The position numbers were made by a program, and so were the translations under genes. Shown here in pieces: positions 45,940 through 55,469 of a stretch of DNA of 64,000 nucleotides. Source of the DNA: Flavobacterium sp. DG2-3 (GTDB lineage: Bacteria; Bacteroidota; Bacteroidia; Flavobacteriales; Flavobacteriaceae). The notes beneath the pieces were generated by a model. It searched no databases. It saw only the letters and a program-made list of their open reading frames with translations, and had not been told where the DNA came from. Positions within the stretch are counted from its first letter, which is position 1. Every line of letters begins with the position of its first letter. Location: positions 1 to 64,000 of the forward strand of contig NZ_JAVAMB010000004.1 of the NCBI RefSeq assembly GCF_030730925.1, read 5' to 3'.

Positions 45940-46344
45940 TTATGAATTCAGCCGAGGAGGCGGTATGTCTATTTTACCATGAAAACCAAAGGAAAAGATT
46001 GTATTATCAATATATTTTTTTCCCTCAGATTCAATTCGGAAACCCATATTAGGCATCAATGATTCTGATGAAATCAAATATTCCATTAAGGGAATTCCTT
46101 TTGCTAATTTGGCTGTTTTAGTATCTTTTGTTTTATAGTCATCCAGTTCTTCTGGAATTCCGTCACATTTGAAGATTTTTTTCAAGAAATTACACGTAAT
46201 CCCTTTTACGGTGTAGGTTTCAGCGTTATCGGTTAAGATGCGGCTCACGCTGTTAGAAATGTTCAAACTGCTAATTAGAAAATAGCCGACAAGTAACGCC
46301 TGAAGGCATTTACATAAAAAGCTATTTTTAATTCTGTTCAACAT
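45940..46344 (-). CDS. 134-residue protein upstream of the exporter, unrecognised
   Basis: One hydrophobic segment near the N-terminus (ALLVGYFLISSLNISNSV, about 16-33), then a soluble part with a Cys pair (TCNFLKKIFKCDG) and a proline-rich end (GFHGKIDIPPPRLNS). No family recognised. It reads into the ABC-HlyD-TolC operon with a gap of about 100 bases, so it could be a partner or a cargo of that exporter; nothing more can be said from sequence. Confidence 0.7.
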   Translation of the reverse strand: MLNRIKNSFLCKCLQALLVGYFLISSLNISNSVSRILTDNAETYTVKGITCNFLKKIFKCDGIPEELDDYKTKDTKTAKLAKGIPLMEYLISSESLMPNMGFRIESEGKKYIDNTIFSFGFHGKIDIPPPRLNS

Positions 46345-46719
46345 TTTCTAAAATAATTATTTTATTCTACTGCTAAATTTTACTTCTTAGTGGGCAAAAA
46401 AACGATCTTTTTCATCTAAAAACCCAATGATTTAGCGGTGTTATTCTAATTTTTGTGAGCGCGCAAGTTAGACCCATATTTTTTGCCGTACATTAAAATA
46501 ACATTAGAATTTCGCTTATTTAGAAACTTTAAAAATTAATTAACAAGTCATTCTTACAGAGCTATCGGAATTATGTAAAGACAGATCAGAATTCTATAAT
46601 TCTTACAGCAATATCCGTTCTACTTTTGGGTATCGAAAATTTGACTTAGTTCTATAAAAAAATATATAATGTTACCCGTTACAGAAATTAGATTTAACCA
46701 TTTAATACACAATCAAAAG
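46345..46719. other. Intergenic region between divergent genes, nothing recognised
   Basis: 375 bases between the 134-residue protein gene and the DUF1810 gene. It should hold both promoters, but I see no good TTG-N19-TAnnTTTG. The word ATTCTTACAG occurs twice (about 46550 and 46594). An in-frame ATG at 46669 could extend the DUF1810 protein by 17 residues. Confidence 0.5.
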
Positions 46720-47169
46720 ATGATCTACGCAAAAAATGATTTGACCCGATTTTTAGATGCACAGAACAAACTTTATTTAACTGCTTTTTCTGAAATCAAA
46801 AAAGGTAAAAAAGAAACGCATTGGATGTGGTTTATTTTCCCGCAGATTAAAGGTTTAGGAAAAAGTACTCTTTCTGATTATTATGGTATAGCCGATTTGA
46901 AAGAAGCAACGGAATATTTGAAACACCCCATTTTGGCGAAACATTTAATCGAGATTTCAAAATTACTTTTGACGTACAAGAAAAAATCTGCTGAAGGCAT
47001 TTTGGGCGAACTTGGAGCTAGAAAACTACACTCGTCTATGAGCCTTTTTGTTCAGGTAGAAAATGCAGATCCTGTATTTCAACAAGTTTTGGATACCTTT
47101 TTTTATGGACATTTAGATCCATTGACTTTAAATTTTGCAACCAACGAAATGTTCCTAGCGGAACAATAG
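46720..47169 (+). CDS. DUF1810-family protein
   Basis: 149 residues from MIYAKNDLTRFLDAQ, the usual family start; an upstream ATG at 46669 would add 17. Conserved DUF1810 blocks: FLDAQNKLYLTAFSEIKKGKKETHWMWFIFPQ, LGKSTLSDYYGI, LGARKLHSSMSLF and FQQVLDTFFYGHLDPLTL. Cytoplasmic, activity unknown. The last seven codons (EMFLAEQ) lie inside a copy of the GTTCCTAGCGGAAC palindromic repeat that recurs downstream, so the C-terminus seems to be repeat-derived. Confidence 0.9.
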   Translation: MIYAKNDLTRFLDAQNKLYLTAFSEIKKGKKETHWMWFIFPQIKGLGKSTLSDYYGIADLKEATEYLKHPILAKHLIEISKLLLTYKKKSAEGILGELGARKLHSSMSLFVQVENADPVFQQVLDTFFYGHLDPLTLNFATNEMFLAEQ

Positions 47170-47430
47170 ATATCAAATAATCATTCCGTAGGAATGGTTG
47201 GTAAAAACAATAATAACCCCGCAGTCACGTTCCGTAGGAACGTTTGATAGACCCAATTTAAAAAATGATGTAAAAAATGAAACGTTCCTACAGAACGTTG
47301 AATAATTATTGCTACCGATGAAATGTTCCTAGCGGAACATATAAAAAAATCTGTGAAAATCATTTAATCTGTGGCCAAAAAACTACCGACGAAATGTTCC
47401 TAGCGGAACATTTAAGCATTTCGTAGGGAT
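47145..47430. repeat. Field of palindromic (REP-like) elements
   Basis: At least six copies: GTTCCTAGCGGAAC (47154, 47326 and 47396 regions), CATTCCGTAGGAATG, CGTTCCGTAGGAACG and CGTTCCTACAGAACG, with spacer words TTGGTAAAA and CTACCGATGAAA in inverted orientation. Same family as 27100-27265. One family A fragment (AATCTGTGGC) is included near 47368. Confidence 0.78.
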
Positions 47431-47488
47431 GTCTGTTGGTAAACTAGTGTTCTGCCAAGCACTGTACTTTCTTAATATTCTTAGGACA

Positions 47489-47522
47489 AAAAAGGGAATA
47501 GCTCAAAAGCTATTCCCTTTTT
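47489..47522. terminator. Bidirectional terminator between DUF1810 and dsbD
   Basis: A 15-bp perfect stem AAAAAGGGAATAGCT/AGCTATTCCCTTTTT with loop CAAA. The A-T ends provide T-runs in both directions, serving the convergent DUF1810 (+) and dsbD (-) genes. Confidence 0.88.
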
Positions 47523-47563
47523 GATTAACAACATAATTATAAATAAAGTACAAATCCTGAACT

Positions 47564-49606
47564 TTAGCTTTTCTCAAATTTCGAAACTCCTTTTTTGAGC
47601 CAATTCAAATAATCTTCAATATTGGGATTATAGGCCGAAGTTTCGTTAAGCGCTTCTCCGTTATGATCAACTAAAACATAAAACGGCTGTGCGTTGGTTT
47701 TATAAGTAAGCGTTTGAAATTCGCTCCATTTCTGTCCAATATATTTCAATTTTTTTCCTGTTATCTGAGACGTAATTTGCTCATTCGGATGCAGTTCTCT
47801 TTTATCGTCTACATACAGCGAAATCAAAACCAAATCTCCTTTTAAGATTTTCTGCACCTTTTCGTCAGACCAAACGTTGTCTTCCATTTTACGGCAGTTT
47901 ACGCACGCATGACCCGTAAAATCGATCATGACTGGTTTTCCGATTTTTTTGGCGTATTGCATTCCTAAATCGTAGTCGGTAAAGGCCATAATATTGTGCG
48001 GACCAAGTTCTGCGCCTTCTGGCAAGTTTTGCGTGATTTCTTTTGAAGAAGAATTATTGAGACCATTCGGAATTTCGCTGTAATGCATTGGCGGCGGAAA
48101 ACCGCTAATCATTTTAAGAGGCGCGCCCCAAATTCCGGGAATCAGATAAATGGTAAAAGCCAGAACCAAAACGCCCAATCCTACTCTTCCAACGCTTAAA
48201 TTAGAAATCGGACTATCATGCGGCAACTGGATTTTTCCAAAAAGATAAAAAGCCAATGTTCCAAAAATAGCAATCCAAATCGCTAAGAATGTTTCTCTTT
48301 CGAACCAATGCAATTGCAGCACCAAATCGGCATTAGACAGAAATTTAAAAGCCAAAGCCATTTCTAAAAATCCTAAACATACTTTAACCGAATTTAACCA
48401 ACCACCCGATTTTGGCAGCGAATTTAGCCAGCCTGGAAAAGCGGCAAATAAAGTAAACGGCAAAGCCAAAGCCAAAGAAAAACCAAACATTCCGACAAAC
48501 GGTGCAATTCCGCCTCGAGATGCTGCTTCTACTAATAAAGTCCCAACAATTGGTCCCGTACAAGAGAACGAAACAATTGCCAAAGCCAACGCCATAAACA
48601 ATATTCCGACGATTCCCCCTTTGTCTGCCTGAGAATCGACTTTGTTGGCCCACGCATTTGGAAGCATAATTTCGAATGCTCCTAAAAATGAAAAAGCAAA
48701 AATCATTAAAAGGATAAAAAAGATCAGATTGAACCAAACGTTTGTCGAAAGCGCATTGAGAGAATCTGCTCCAAAAGCCCAAGTTACAACCGCTCCCAAA
48801 AAGATATAAATGGCAATAATCGCGATTCCGTAAAAAATTGCTTTTCTAATTCCCTGCGATTTTGTTTTGCTTTGTTTGGTAAAAAAACTCACCGTCATTG
48901 GGATCATCGGAAAAACGCAAGGCGTGAGCAAAGCTGCAAATCCAGAGAAAAATGACAATAAAAAAATCGTCCACAGACTTTTGGATTCGGTTTCAGATTT
49001 TGCTTTTTTGAATTCTTTTTTTGGCATTTTTAACGCTTCTGCAGGAACAATTTTCGCTGTCTGCACTTTTGTTTCGGCAACAACAGAATCAATTATTTCT
49101 GTTTTATTTTCTTCTTTTACAGCAACTTCAATTAAAGTTTTCGCTTTCGCGGAAGGGCTAATTGCAAACTCCAATTCGTCTGAACTTGGCGGAAGGCAAT
49201 TTTCATCATTACAAACCATAAATTCAACCTCAACCTTAATTTTGAACGGTTTTGATGAAAGTATTTTTATGCGCTGTCTAAAAGTGGTTTCTTTTTCAAA
49301 AAACTTAATCTGCATCTTGAAAACAGGATCGTTAATCGTTTTTCCTTTTTCTTCTTTTACAGCATCTGTCAACTGAAAATCGGCACTTTTGATAAAATTA
49401 AAATGAGTGGGTATCGGGCCACCGTCTGCCACTTCCTGACTGTATAAATGCCAGCCCGATTCTATAATGGCTTTTGCCTGCAATTCGTATTCAGTATCAG
49501 AAATTTTCTCGACACTGGTTTTCCATTTTATGGGATTATAGATCTGAGCCTTTACGAATATGGAAAACAGCAGGAAAAAGCCCAGTAAAAAAACATTTTT
49601 TTTCAT
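47564..49606 (-). CDS. dsbD: Thiol:disulfide interchange protein DsbD
   Basis: 680 residues. Signal peptide, N-terminal alpha domain with its Cys pair (VCNDENCLPP, about 132-138), eight membrane helices (about 210-500) with the conserved LLTPCVFPM and SFSCTGPI cysteines, and a C-terminal thioredoxin-like domain with CVNC in TGHACVNCRKMED. It carries electrons from cytoplasmic thioredoxin to periplasmic reductases. It is separated from the peptidase operon upstream by a terminator-like hairpin, yet lies just after three thioredoxin/protease genes that would use its reducing power. Confidence 0.95.
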   Translation of the reverse strand: MKKNVFLLGFFLLFSIFVKAQIYNPIKWKTSVEKISDTEYELQAKAIIESGWHLYSQEVADGGPIPTHFNFIKSADFQLTDAVKEEKGKTINDPVFKMQIKFFEKETTFRQRIKILSSKPFKIKVEVEFMVCNDENCLPPSSDELEFAISPSAKAKTLIEVAVKEENKTEIIDSVVAETKVQTAKIVPAEALKMPKKEFKKAKSETESKSLWTIFLLSFFSGFAALLTPCVFPMIPMTVSFFTKQSKTKSQGIRKAIFYGIAIIAIYIFLGAVVTWAFGADSLNALSTNVWFNLIFFILLMIFAFSFLGAFEIMLPNAWANKVDSQADKGGIVGILFMALALAIVSFSCTGPIVGTLLVEAASRGGIAPFVGMFGFSLALALPFTLFAAFPGWLNSLPKSGGWLNSVKVCLGFLEMALAFKFLSNADLVLQLHWFERETFLAIWIAIFGTLAFYLFGKIQLPHDSPISNLSVGRVGLGVLVLAFTIYLIPGIWGAPLKMISGFPPPMHYSEIPNGLNNSSSKEITQNLPEGAELGPHNIMAFTDYDLGMQYAKKIGKPVMIDFTGHACVNCRKMEDNVWSDEKVQKILKGDLVLISLYVDDKRELHPNEQITSQITGKKLKYIGQKWSEFQTLTYKTNAQPFYVLVDHNGEALNETSAYNPNIEDYLNWLKKGVSKFEKS

Positions 49607-49613
49607 GGGAAAA

Positions 49614-49653
49614 TTTTTAAAAAAGAGGGTTGAATAGCAAAAAACAACCCTCT
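49614..49653 (-). terminator. Terminator-like hairpin between the M16 gene and dsbD
   Basis: Stem AGAGGGTTG/CAACCCTCT (49624-49632 with 49645-49653), loop of 12, followed on the minus strand by TTTTTTAAAAATTTT. It ends the peptidase operon; being only about 18 bases before the dsbD ATG, it could also act as an attenuator for dsbD. Confidence 0.78.
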
Positions 49654-49745
49654 AAGTAATCCGCTATACAAACTAAATTGCTTACTAATTCAAAATTTTA
49701 TTTGATAGGGAAACACAAATTAAACTCTAATAAAAAGAGGTCAGA

Positions 49746-52562
49746 TTATTTTAGTGGTTTGAAAACTATTTCATAAGAATCTGCTTTGTTCAAAAATGAA
49801 TTGGCAAATTCTTGAATGTCTTTCGCAGTAATGTTTTTTACAATATCCTCGTAATTTTTAGGATCATTCATGTCGTACTTATTCTCAAAATAATTCTGAA
49901 GCAAATTCAAGCTGTAAGTATTAAAGTTTTTACTGTCTTCTTTCGACTTTAAATAGTTGATTCTGGTTTTCTCGATATCTTCAGCACCAATTTCCCCTTT
50001 TTTGATTTTATCAATTTCCTGGTATACAATTGGCAGTAAGTGCTCTACTTTATCAGCATCACAATCAAAAACAACATTCATTCTTATTTTCGAAATTGGA
50101 AATTTTTCTAAGCTTGCCGAAACATGCGTTCCATAGGTTCCACCTTCTTTTTCACGCAAACTTTCAGTATAACGTAAGGTTAATATATCAGCTAAATAAG
50201 AAGTCAGAATTCTGTTTTTTTGAGTAAAAGAATATTCTTTAGAGAATGCAATTCGCACAGAACTTTTAGGTGTTTCCATTTTAATAAAAACATCCTTGTC
50301 TATTTTAGGCGCAATCCATTTTGGATTATCATTTTTAAAATGTTCTTTACGTTTTATTCCTTCAATGCTTGCTATGTATTTTTCTAGCAATGGTTTCAAA
50401 ATTTCTGGAGTTACATCACCAACAATAAAAAATTCAAAATTTGAAACATCTGAGAAACGATCCAGATAAAATGACTTCATTTTATCAAAAGACAAATCAT
50501 CAATAAACTGCTGATTCATGATGCGAATTTTTGGATTGTTTTTTCCATAGATTGCAAAAGTTAGGCTGTCTTTCATTTTAGACGAAATATCATTTTGTCT
50601 ATTTTTTAAAGAATTTTGCATTCTCTGTTTCAGCAAATTGTATTGATCGGCATCAAATCTTGGCTTTACAAATTTTAAATAAACGAGTTGCATGAATGTC
50701 TCGATATCTTTAGTATTCGTAGAACCAGATACCGACTCAGATAAGCTAGAAATATCTGCAGATACTCCAAGGATTTTCCCTTTTAGTACTTTTGACAGCT
50801 CTACATTAGAAAGTTCTCCAACGCCCGACATCGATGCAAATTCTGAAAGTGAATTTATTGATGGCAAATCTTTAGCTCCATACAGAGAAGATCCTCCCAA
50901 ACTTTTTGCTTGCAGCAATACGTGCTTTTTATTTTTATCTGCAAATTTGTAATGCACTTTTACACCATTGCTAAGTACAAAAGTTGTGGCATCAATGGCT
51001 GTTTCTTTTTTCTCAGACACAATTTTTCCTGGAACAATTTTTAGATTTCCTAAAAGTGTTTTTCCTTCAAAAGTATCTACATAAGGCTGTAGAGAAGCAT
51101 CACTTTCTGCTTTCTGAATAATAGCAAAAGCTTTTTCCTGAGTCAAATTTTCTTCGCCTTCAACTCCAGTAACAGCAACAACTCGGTTTTGAGAAGTATA
51201 CAATTTACTGATTTGTTCTTGAAGAATTTTGCTGTCCAAATTGTTCAAAATGCTTTTTGTCATTTCAAATTCTGCTTTTGGATCAGCAATTACTTGATGA
51301 TTCAAATAATCGCCTTTTACCATTCCGATTACTTGTTTGTGCGAAATCTCGTTTAGTTTATCTAAGTAGTTTTCGTATCCTGAAATAGTTTCTGTAACGG
51401 CGCGTTCAATTTCTCCTTTAGAAAAACCAAATTTATACGCTCGCACCCATTCGTTCATTACCATTGCAAAAGCTTCGGCCTGTTTTTCTGGTTTTGGCGA
51501 AACGCTTAAAATCCAGATATCATTTAATCGAGAATAGTTTTGGTAACCAATCTGAGCACTTTTAAATGGACATTCTTGTTTCTGCGCCATTTCTGCCAAA
51601 CGATTATTCAGAATCGAAAACGCAATACTTCTTTGCGTCGATTTTTCTAATTCGGCGTACGTATTGGTTGATTTTTCAGCCGCATGGCGAATCATAAAAC
51701 TAATTCCAGAAGCCGAAATTTCTTTGTCCAAAGCCAATTTAAAAGTTGGTTCTGCTCGATCTGGAATCGCAATTTCAAAACGTTTTTTCGGGTTTTGAGG
51801 CGTCGGAATATCAGCAAAAAGTTTCTTGATTTTCGCTTCAATTTCATCTGCATTAATGTCTCCAACAATAGCGATTGCCTGCAAATCTGGACGGTACCAA
51901 TCTTTATAAAAATCTTTTAAAACCTGATATTTAAAGTTTTTTACAATATCCATATCACCAATCGGCATACGGTCTGCGTAAAGCGAATTATTGTAATAAT
52001 AAGGTGCCAACTGATTGTAAATTCTCGCACGGGCATTTTGTCTCGTACGCCATTCTTCGGTAATTACACCGCGCTCGGCATCGATTTCTGCATCTGTAAG
52101 CGATAAGAAATTAGACCAATCGTGCAAAACCAATAAACAAGTATCTACTACTCCACCATCTTTTGACGGAATATTGTCTAAGTTGTAAACCGTTTCGTCT
52201 GTACTCGTATAGGCATTGATGTTTTTCCCGAAAACGGCTCCTTGTTTCTGAAGCGTATTCAAAATGCCTTTTCCTTCAAAATGTTTGGTTCCGTTAAACG
52301 CCATGTGTTCCAGAAAATGCGCCAAACCTTTCTGCTGATCGTTTTCTAAAATTGAACCTACATTTTGAATGATATAATAACTTGCCGTATTTTTATTGAC
52401 TTCTGTCGGATAAATATAATACGTCATTCCGTTTGGCAGAACTCCTTTTTTTATTTTCTGATTGACCGCAATTGGATCACTCGATTTAAAGTTTTGCGCT
52501 TTCGCGGAAGAAAAAACTCCCGCGATAAACAGTAAAATGAATATTTTTTTGCTGCACCACAT
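49746..52562 (-). CDS. M16 (pitrilysin-type) zinc metallopeptidase
   Basis: 938 residues with a signal peptide (FILLFIAGVFSSAKA). First M16 domain with H82-F-L-E-H86 (HxxEH) and the distal zinc ligand in ERGVITEEW (about 157-166). A second, inactive M16 domain runs from about 520 on, and together they form the clamshell chamber. Such enzymes degrade short to medium polypeptides inside the periplasm. Last gene of the FecR-SusC operon, 14 bases after the TlpA-like gene. It probably digests polypeptides brought in by SusCD. Confidence 0.95.
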   Translation of the reverse strand: MWCSKKIFILLFIAGVFSSAKAQNFKSSDPIAVNQKIKKGVLPNGMTYYIYPTEVNKNTASYYIIQNVGSILENDQQKGLAHFLEHMAFNGTKHFEGKGILNTLQKQGAVFGKNINAYTSTDETVYNLDNIPSKDGGVVDTCLLVLHDWSNFLSLTDAEIDAERGVITEEWRTRQNARARIYNQLAPYYYNNSLYADRMPIGDMDIVKNFKYQVLKDFYKDWYRPDLQAIAIVGDINADEIEAKIKKLFADIPTPQNPKKRFEIAIPDRAEPTFKLALDKEISASGISFMIRHAAEKSTNTYAELEKSTQRSIAFSILNNRLAEMAQKQECPFKSAQIGYQNYSRLNDIWILSVSPKPEKQAEAFAMVMNEWVRAYKFGFSKGEIERAVTETISGYENYLDKLNEISHKQVIGMVKGDYLNHQVIADPKAEFEMTKSILNNLDSKILQEQISKLYTSQNRVVAVTGVEGEENLTQEKAFAIIQKAESDASLQPYVDTFEGKTLLGNLKIVPGKIVSEKKETAIDATTFVLSNGVKVHYKFADKNKKHVLLQAKSLGGSSLYGAKDLPSINSLSEFASMSGVGELSNVELSKVLKGKILGVSADISSLSESVSGSTNTKDIETFMQLVYLKFVKPRFDADQYNLLKQRMQNSLKNRQNDISSKMKDSLTFAIYGKNNPKIRIMNQQFIDDLSFDKMKSFYLDRFSDVSNFEFFIVGDVTPEILKPLLEKYIASIEGIKRKEHFKNDNPKWIAPKIDKDVFIKMETPKSSVRIAFSKEYSFTQKNRILTSYLADILTLRYTESLREKEGGTYGTHVSASLEKFPISKIRMNVVFDCDADKVEHLLPIVYQEIDKIKKGEIGAEDIEKTRINYLKSKEDSKNFNTYSLNLLQNYFENKYDMNDPKNYEDIVKNITAKDIQEFANSFLNKADSYEIVFKPLK

Positions 52563-52576
52563 AAAATATATTTTTT

Positions 52577-53959
52577 TTAGCTTTTCAATAATTTGTCCAG
52601 CTGCACTCTCAATTCAGGATTTGAAGGTCGAAGTGCATCTGCATTGATAATATTTCCTTTTGTATCAAACAATAAAAATCTCGGAATCGCATTGACATCG
52701 TAGTTTTTAGCCACATCAGAGCCAAAATCTTTGTCTGCCATTAACTGAATTCCTTTTAATTCTTGTTTGGTTACAAAATCTTTCCATTTCTGAGCATCTT
52801 TTGCTTTATCTAACGAAAGACTCACAAAAACAATATTTTTTCCGTGATAATCTTCTTCAATTTTTTTCATGTGCGGAATTTCAGCCTTACATGGTCCGCA
52901 CCAAGTTGCCCATAAATCGATGTATACAAATTTACCTTTGAAATCTGAAAAAGAAACCGGTTTGTCGTTAATATCTTTATAGGTAAAATCTAAACCTTTT
53001 TGTCCGACATTTTTGTGCAATACTTTTTCATATTCTAGTAAAAACGCTTTACTCGCCTCAGAAATCATAAAAGGTTTGATGCTTGGGGCAATTTTTTCGT
53101 ATTCTTCTATTTTCATTCTAGAAGTTGCTACTGCATCACGAAGATAAACATCTTTTAACGCTGGATTTGTAATATGAATTAATGATTCAACAATATCCAA
53201 ACGCTTTGCAGGCGCAGTGCTGTTCATACTAATGTAGAAAAAGTAATTTGACATTAAAGAAACGCCGTTTTGCAGTTTTAATAAGTCTGGATCTGTAAAC
53301 TTTTGGTCTGTTTCCCAAGTTTTTATAACTGCTGGACGGTCATTTTTATCTGGAAATGCTGTTCTTGGCATTCTGAAAAAAGTATACGTCAATTCTTCAA
53401 CATCTGTTGCAACAGCTAATTTTAATAATTTATTGAATGCAGCATCTTTGGTTTTAATTGATTTCGAAAATTCTTCGGCTTTTGCCACACCTTTGTCAAT
53501 AAACGGATAAAACTCCACATAGGTTACATTTTCACCAAGTCTTGAAAACGGTGCAAATTCGTTGTAGATTTCATTTGCTTTTTGAACTATAGCATTTTGC
53601 CCTACATTCTTTCCACTCAAAACATAATTCTCTTTATTGATGGAAAGACTAATGTCTAATTTTGGTTCTAAATACAAACGAATTAATTGATTTCTACCTT
53701 TCATTTGACCATAATCTACGTAATAAAAACCAGCTGCTGAAACTGGCACCATAAAACCAAACTCCCCAGACGTATTGATTTTAGCCGTCGCAGCTACCGC
53801 TGGCTTTCCTTCTTCAACATTATAAAGCGTTACTTCTTTCGCTTTAAGATCGGGGATTGAAATTGTTCCTCTAATTACTGCATATTCAGAAAAATTGGCA
53901 GCAAAACTCATTTGAACCGTAATAAAGGTCAAAATGAAATGTAAAATGTGTTTTTTCAT
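52577..53959 (-). CDS. TlpA-like thioredoxin-fold protein
   Basis: 460 residues with a signal peptide (MKKHILHFILTFITVQMSFA). N-terminal DUF4369-like beta domain (about 25-130), helical middle, and a C-terminal TlpA/AhpC-type thioredoxin domain (about 320-460) with WCGPC near residue 350 in LWATWCGPCKAEIPHMKK. Periplasmic disulfide reductase. Between the aspartic protease and the M16 gene it may reduce disulfides in incoming polypeptides, recharged by DsbD. Confidence 0.93.
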   Translation of the reverse strand: MKKHILHFILTFITVQMSFAANFSEYAVIRGTISIPDLKAKEVTLYNVEEGKPAVAATAKINTSGEFGFMVPVSAAGFYYVDYGQMKGRNQLIRLYLEPKLDISLSINKENYVLSGKNVGQNAIVQKANEIYNEFAPFSRLGENVTYVEFYPFIDKGVAKAEEFSKSIKTKDAAFNKLLKLAVATDVEELTYTFFRMPRTAFPDKNDRPAVIKTWETDQKFTDPDLLKLQNGVSLMSNYFFYISMNSTAPAKRLDIVESLIHITNPALKDVYLRDAVATSRMKIEEYEKIAPSIKPFMISEASKAFLLEYEKVLHKNVGQKGLDFTYKDINDKPVSFSDFKGKFVYIDLWATWCGPCKAEIPHMKKIEEDYHGKNIVFVSLSLDKAKDAQKWKDFVTKQELKGIQLMADKDFGSDVAKNYDVNAIPRFLLFDTKGNIINADALRPSNPELRVQLDKLLKS

Positions 53960-53987
53960 ATTATTTTCTTGTTTTTTGATTGATAGC

Positions 53988-55463
53988 TTATATTGAAATT
54001 TGCATAGACTGATCGCCTTGCTCGATAATAAAATCTTTGCTTTCTTTTGTTGCCTTTAGCTTTTTAAGGCTTTCTGGATTTACTAAATCTTTGGCTTCAA
54101 AATCGTTAATCTGTACTACTTTGGCTCCGATTTTTACTTTCTTCAAATCTTCATTTTCATGATCTAAAATTCGTTTTACAAATAGATTTTGGTTTTCATC
54201 AAAATCCAGCTCTAAACCATTTAAGTAAAAAGAAGAAAGCTTTTTAAAATTTTTATTGGGTTCCAGATACACCGTTTTGTGCAAAAGATCGATTGTAAAA
54301 TTGAAGCGTTTGATTAAATCGATTCCGAGTGAGCCGTCGGCAAAAGCCCAGCTTTTATTTTCTTCATCGTATTCCTGCAAAGCAATTGTAACGTTTGGAA
54401 AATTATTTCCGTTAATGGCAATATTCGGAATAGTACCGCCGACAATTTTGGTTTGTTTTCCTAAACTGTGATTGATAGAAGTATATTCTGTTTTTAAACT
54501 TGCTTCGAGATTATTTTTATGATTGAAAGGGCCGTAAGCAATCAAATCGTAGCCTGCGCCCGTATCAAAAGTAAAATTGCCTTCGACTGTTTTTTTATCT
54601 TCAAAAGTCAGATTCATTTTTACAACCGGAAGTCCCGATTTATAATCGAAAACAAAAGGTTTGGCTTTTCCCCAATAATTGAAATTCCCGAAATTGTACA
54701 AATCAATCGTCATCGTATCAAAATTGACCGAAGTGATAAAATTTCGAAGCAAATTGGCACCAAAAAGTCCGTCGTAAACACCATGTTTTGGAAAAATAAC
54801 CAATGCTTGATTTTTAAGAACCTGATCGCCAATATAAATCGTATTGTCTGCCGAATACTGGACTTGCTGAGTACCGCCGACAACACCTGCAGATTTTGTT
54901 TTAGTAACGACAACACCCGCTTTGTAAGCACTGTCAGGATTTAAAGCCATTCCGTCGGCACCAGTATCAAACTGCATTAAAAATTCACGATCCGATTTGT
55001 TCAGTTTTATTTTAATGGCAATTCCATTTTCGATAATTTCAAACGGAATACTAGCAACTTCTTTTACTGCGGCATTTCGATCCACTTTATATAATCCATC
55101 AAAAAATGTTACGTACAAAATTTTATTTTCAGAATTGAAAACGAATTGAGTCGTTTTTTTTTCTTTTCCTTTAAAACAAAAATCGGCCAGAACAAAAGTT
55201 TCCTTTTTAATTTCGACAGATTTTCCAACTTGAATAGAATCCAGAACCGGAAAGGCGTTCATAATTCCGTTCAAATAAAATTCGTTTGACGAAGAATCTC
55301 CTACTCCGACTGTAAATTCTTGCGCTAAAAGATTTTTAATGCTGCTATAATTCTTTTGCTGAAAAGCTTGCTCAAATGTTTTTATACATTGGCGGACATT
55401 ATTTTTCTGTCCGTAAAGGGAACAACAGAAAATCGTCAGTAACAAGACTGCTATTTTTTTCAT
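53988..55463 (-). CDS. Two-lobed retropepsin-like aspartic protease with PDZ-like end
   Basis: 491 residues with a signal peptide (MKKIAVLLLTIFCCSLYG). Two catalytic-type loops: D166-T-G in LMQFDTGADG and D300-T-G in FTFDTGAGYD, each followed by retropepsin strands (FGANLLRNF, GSLGIDLIKRF). A short PDZ-like domain at the C-terminus (VKIGAKVVQINDFEAKDLVN). Both lobes in one chain suggests a self-contained active site. It is 6 bases after the thioredoxin-like gene; part of the proposed polypeptide-degradation operon. Confidence 0.88.
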   Translation of the reverse strand: MKKIAVLLLTIFCCSLYGQKNNVRQCIKTFEQAFQQKNYSSIKNLLAQEFTVGVGDSSSNEFYLNGIMNAFPVLDSIQVGKSVEIKKETFVLADFCFKGKEKKTTQFVFNSENKILYVTFFDGLYKVDRNAAVKEVASIPFEIIENGIAIKIKLNKSDREFLMQFDTGADGMALNPDSAYKAGVVVTKTKSAGVVGGTQQVQYSADNTIYIGDQVLKNQALVIFPKHGVYDGLFGANLLRNFITSVNFDTMTIDLYNFGNFNYWGKAKPFVFDYKSGLPVVKMNLTFEDKKTVEGNFTFDTGAGYDLIAYGPFNHKNNLEASLKTEYTSINHSLGKQTKIVGGTIPNIAINGNNFPNVTIALQEYDEENKSWAFADGSLGIDLIKRFNFTIDLLHKTVYLEPNKNFKKLSSFYLNGLELDFDENQNLFVKRILDHENEDLKKVKIGAKVVQINDFEAKDLVNPESLKKLKATKESKDFIIEQGDQSMQISI

Positions 55464-55469
55464 TTGTAA

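Noticed and set aside
48384..48782. 132-codon ORF inside dsbD
   Set aside because: Shadow frame of the dsbD membrane domain, whose own frame has conserved cysteines and family motifs.
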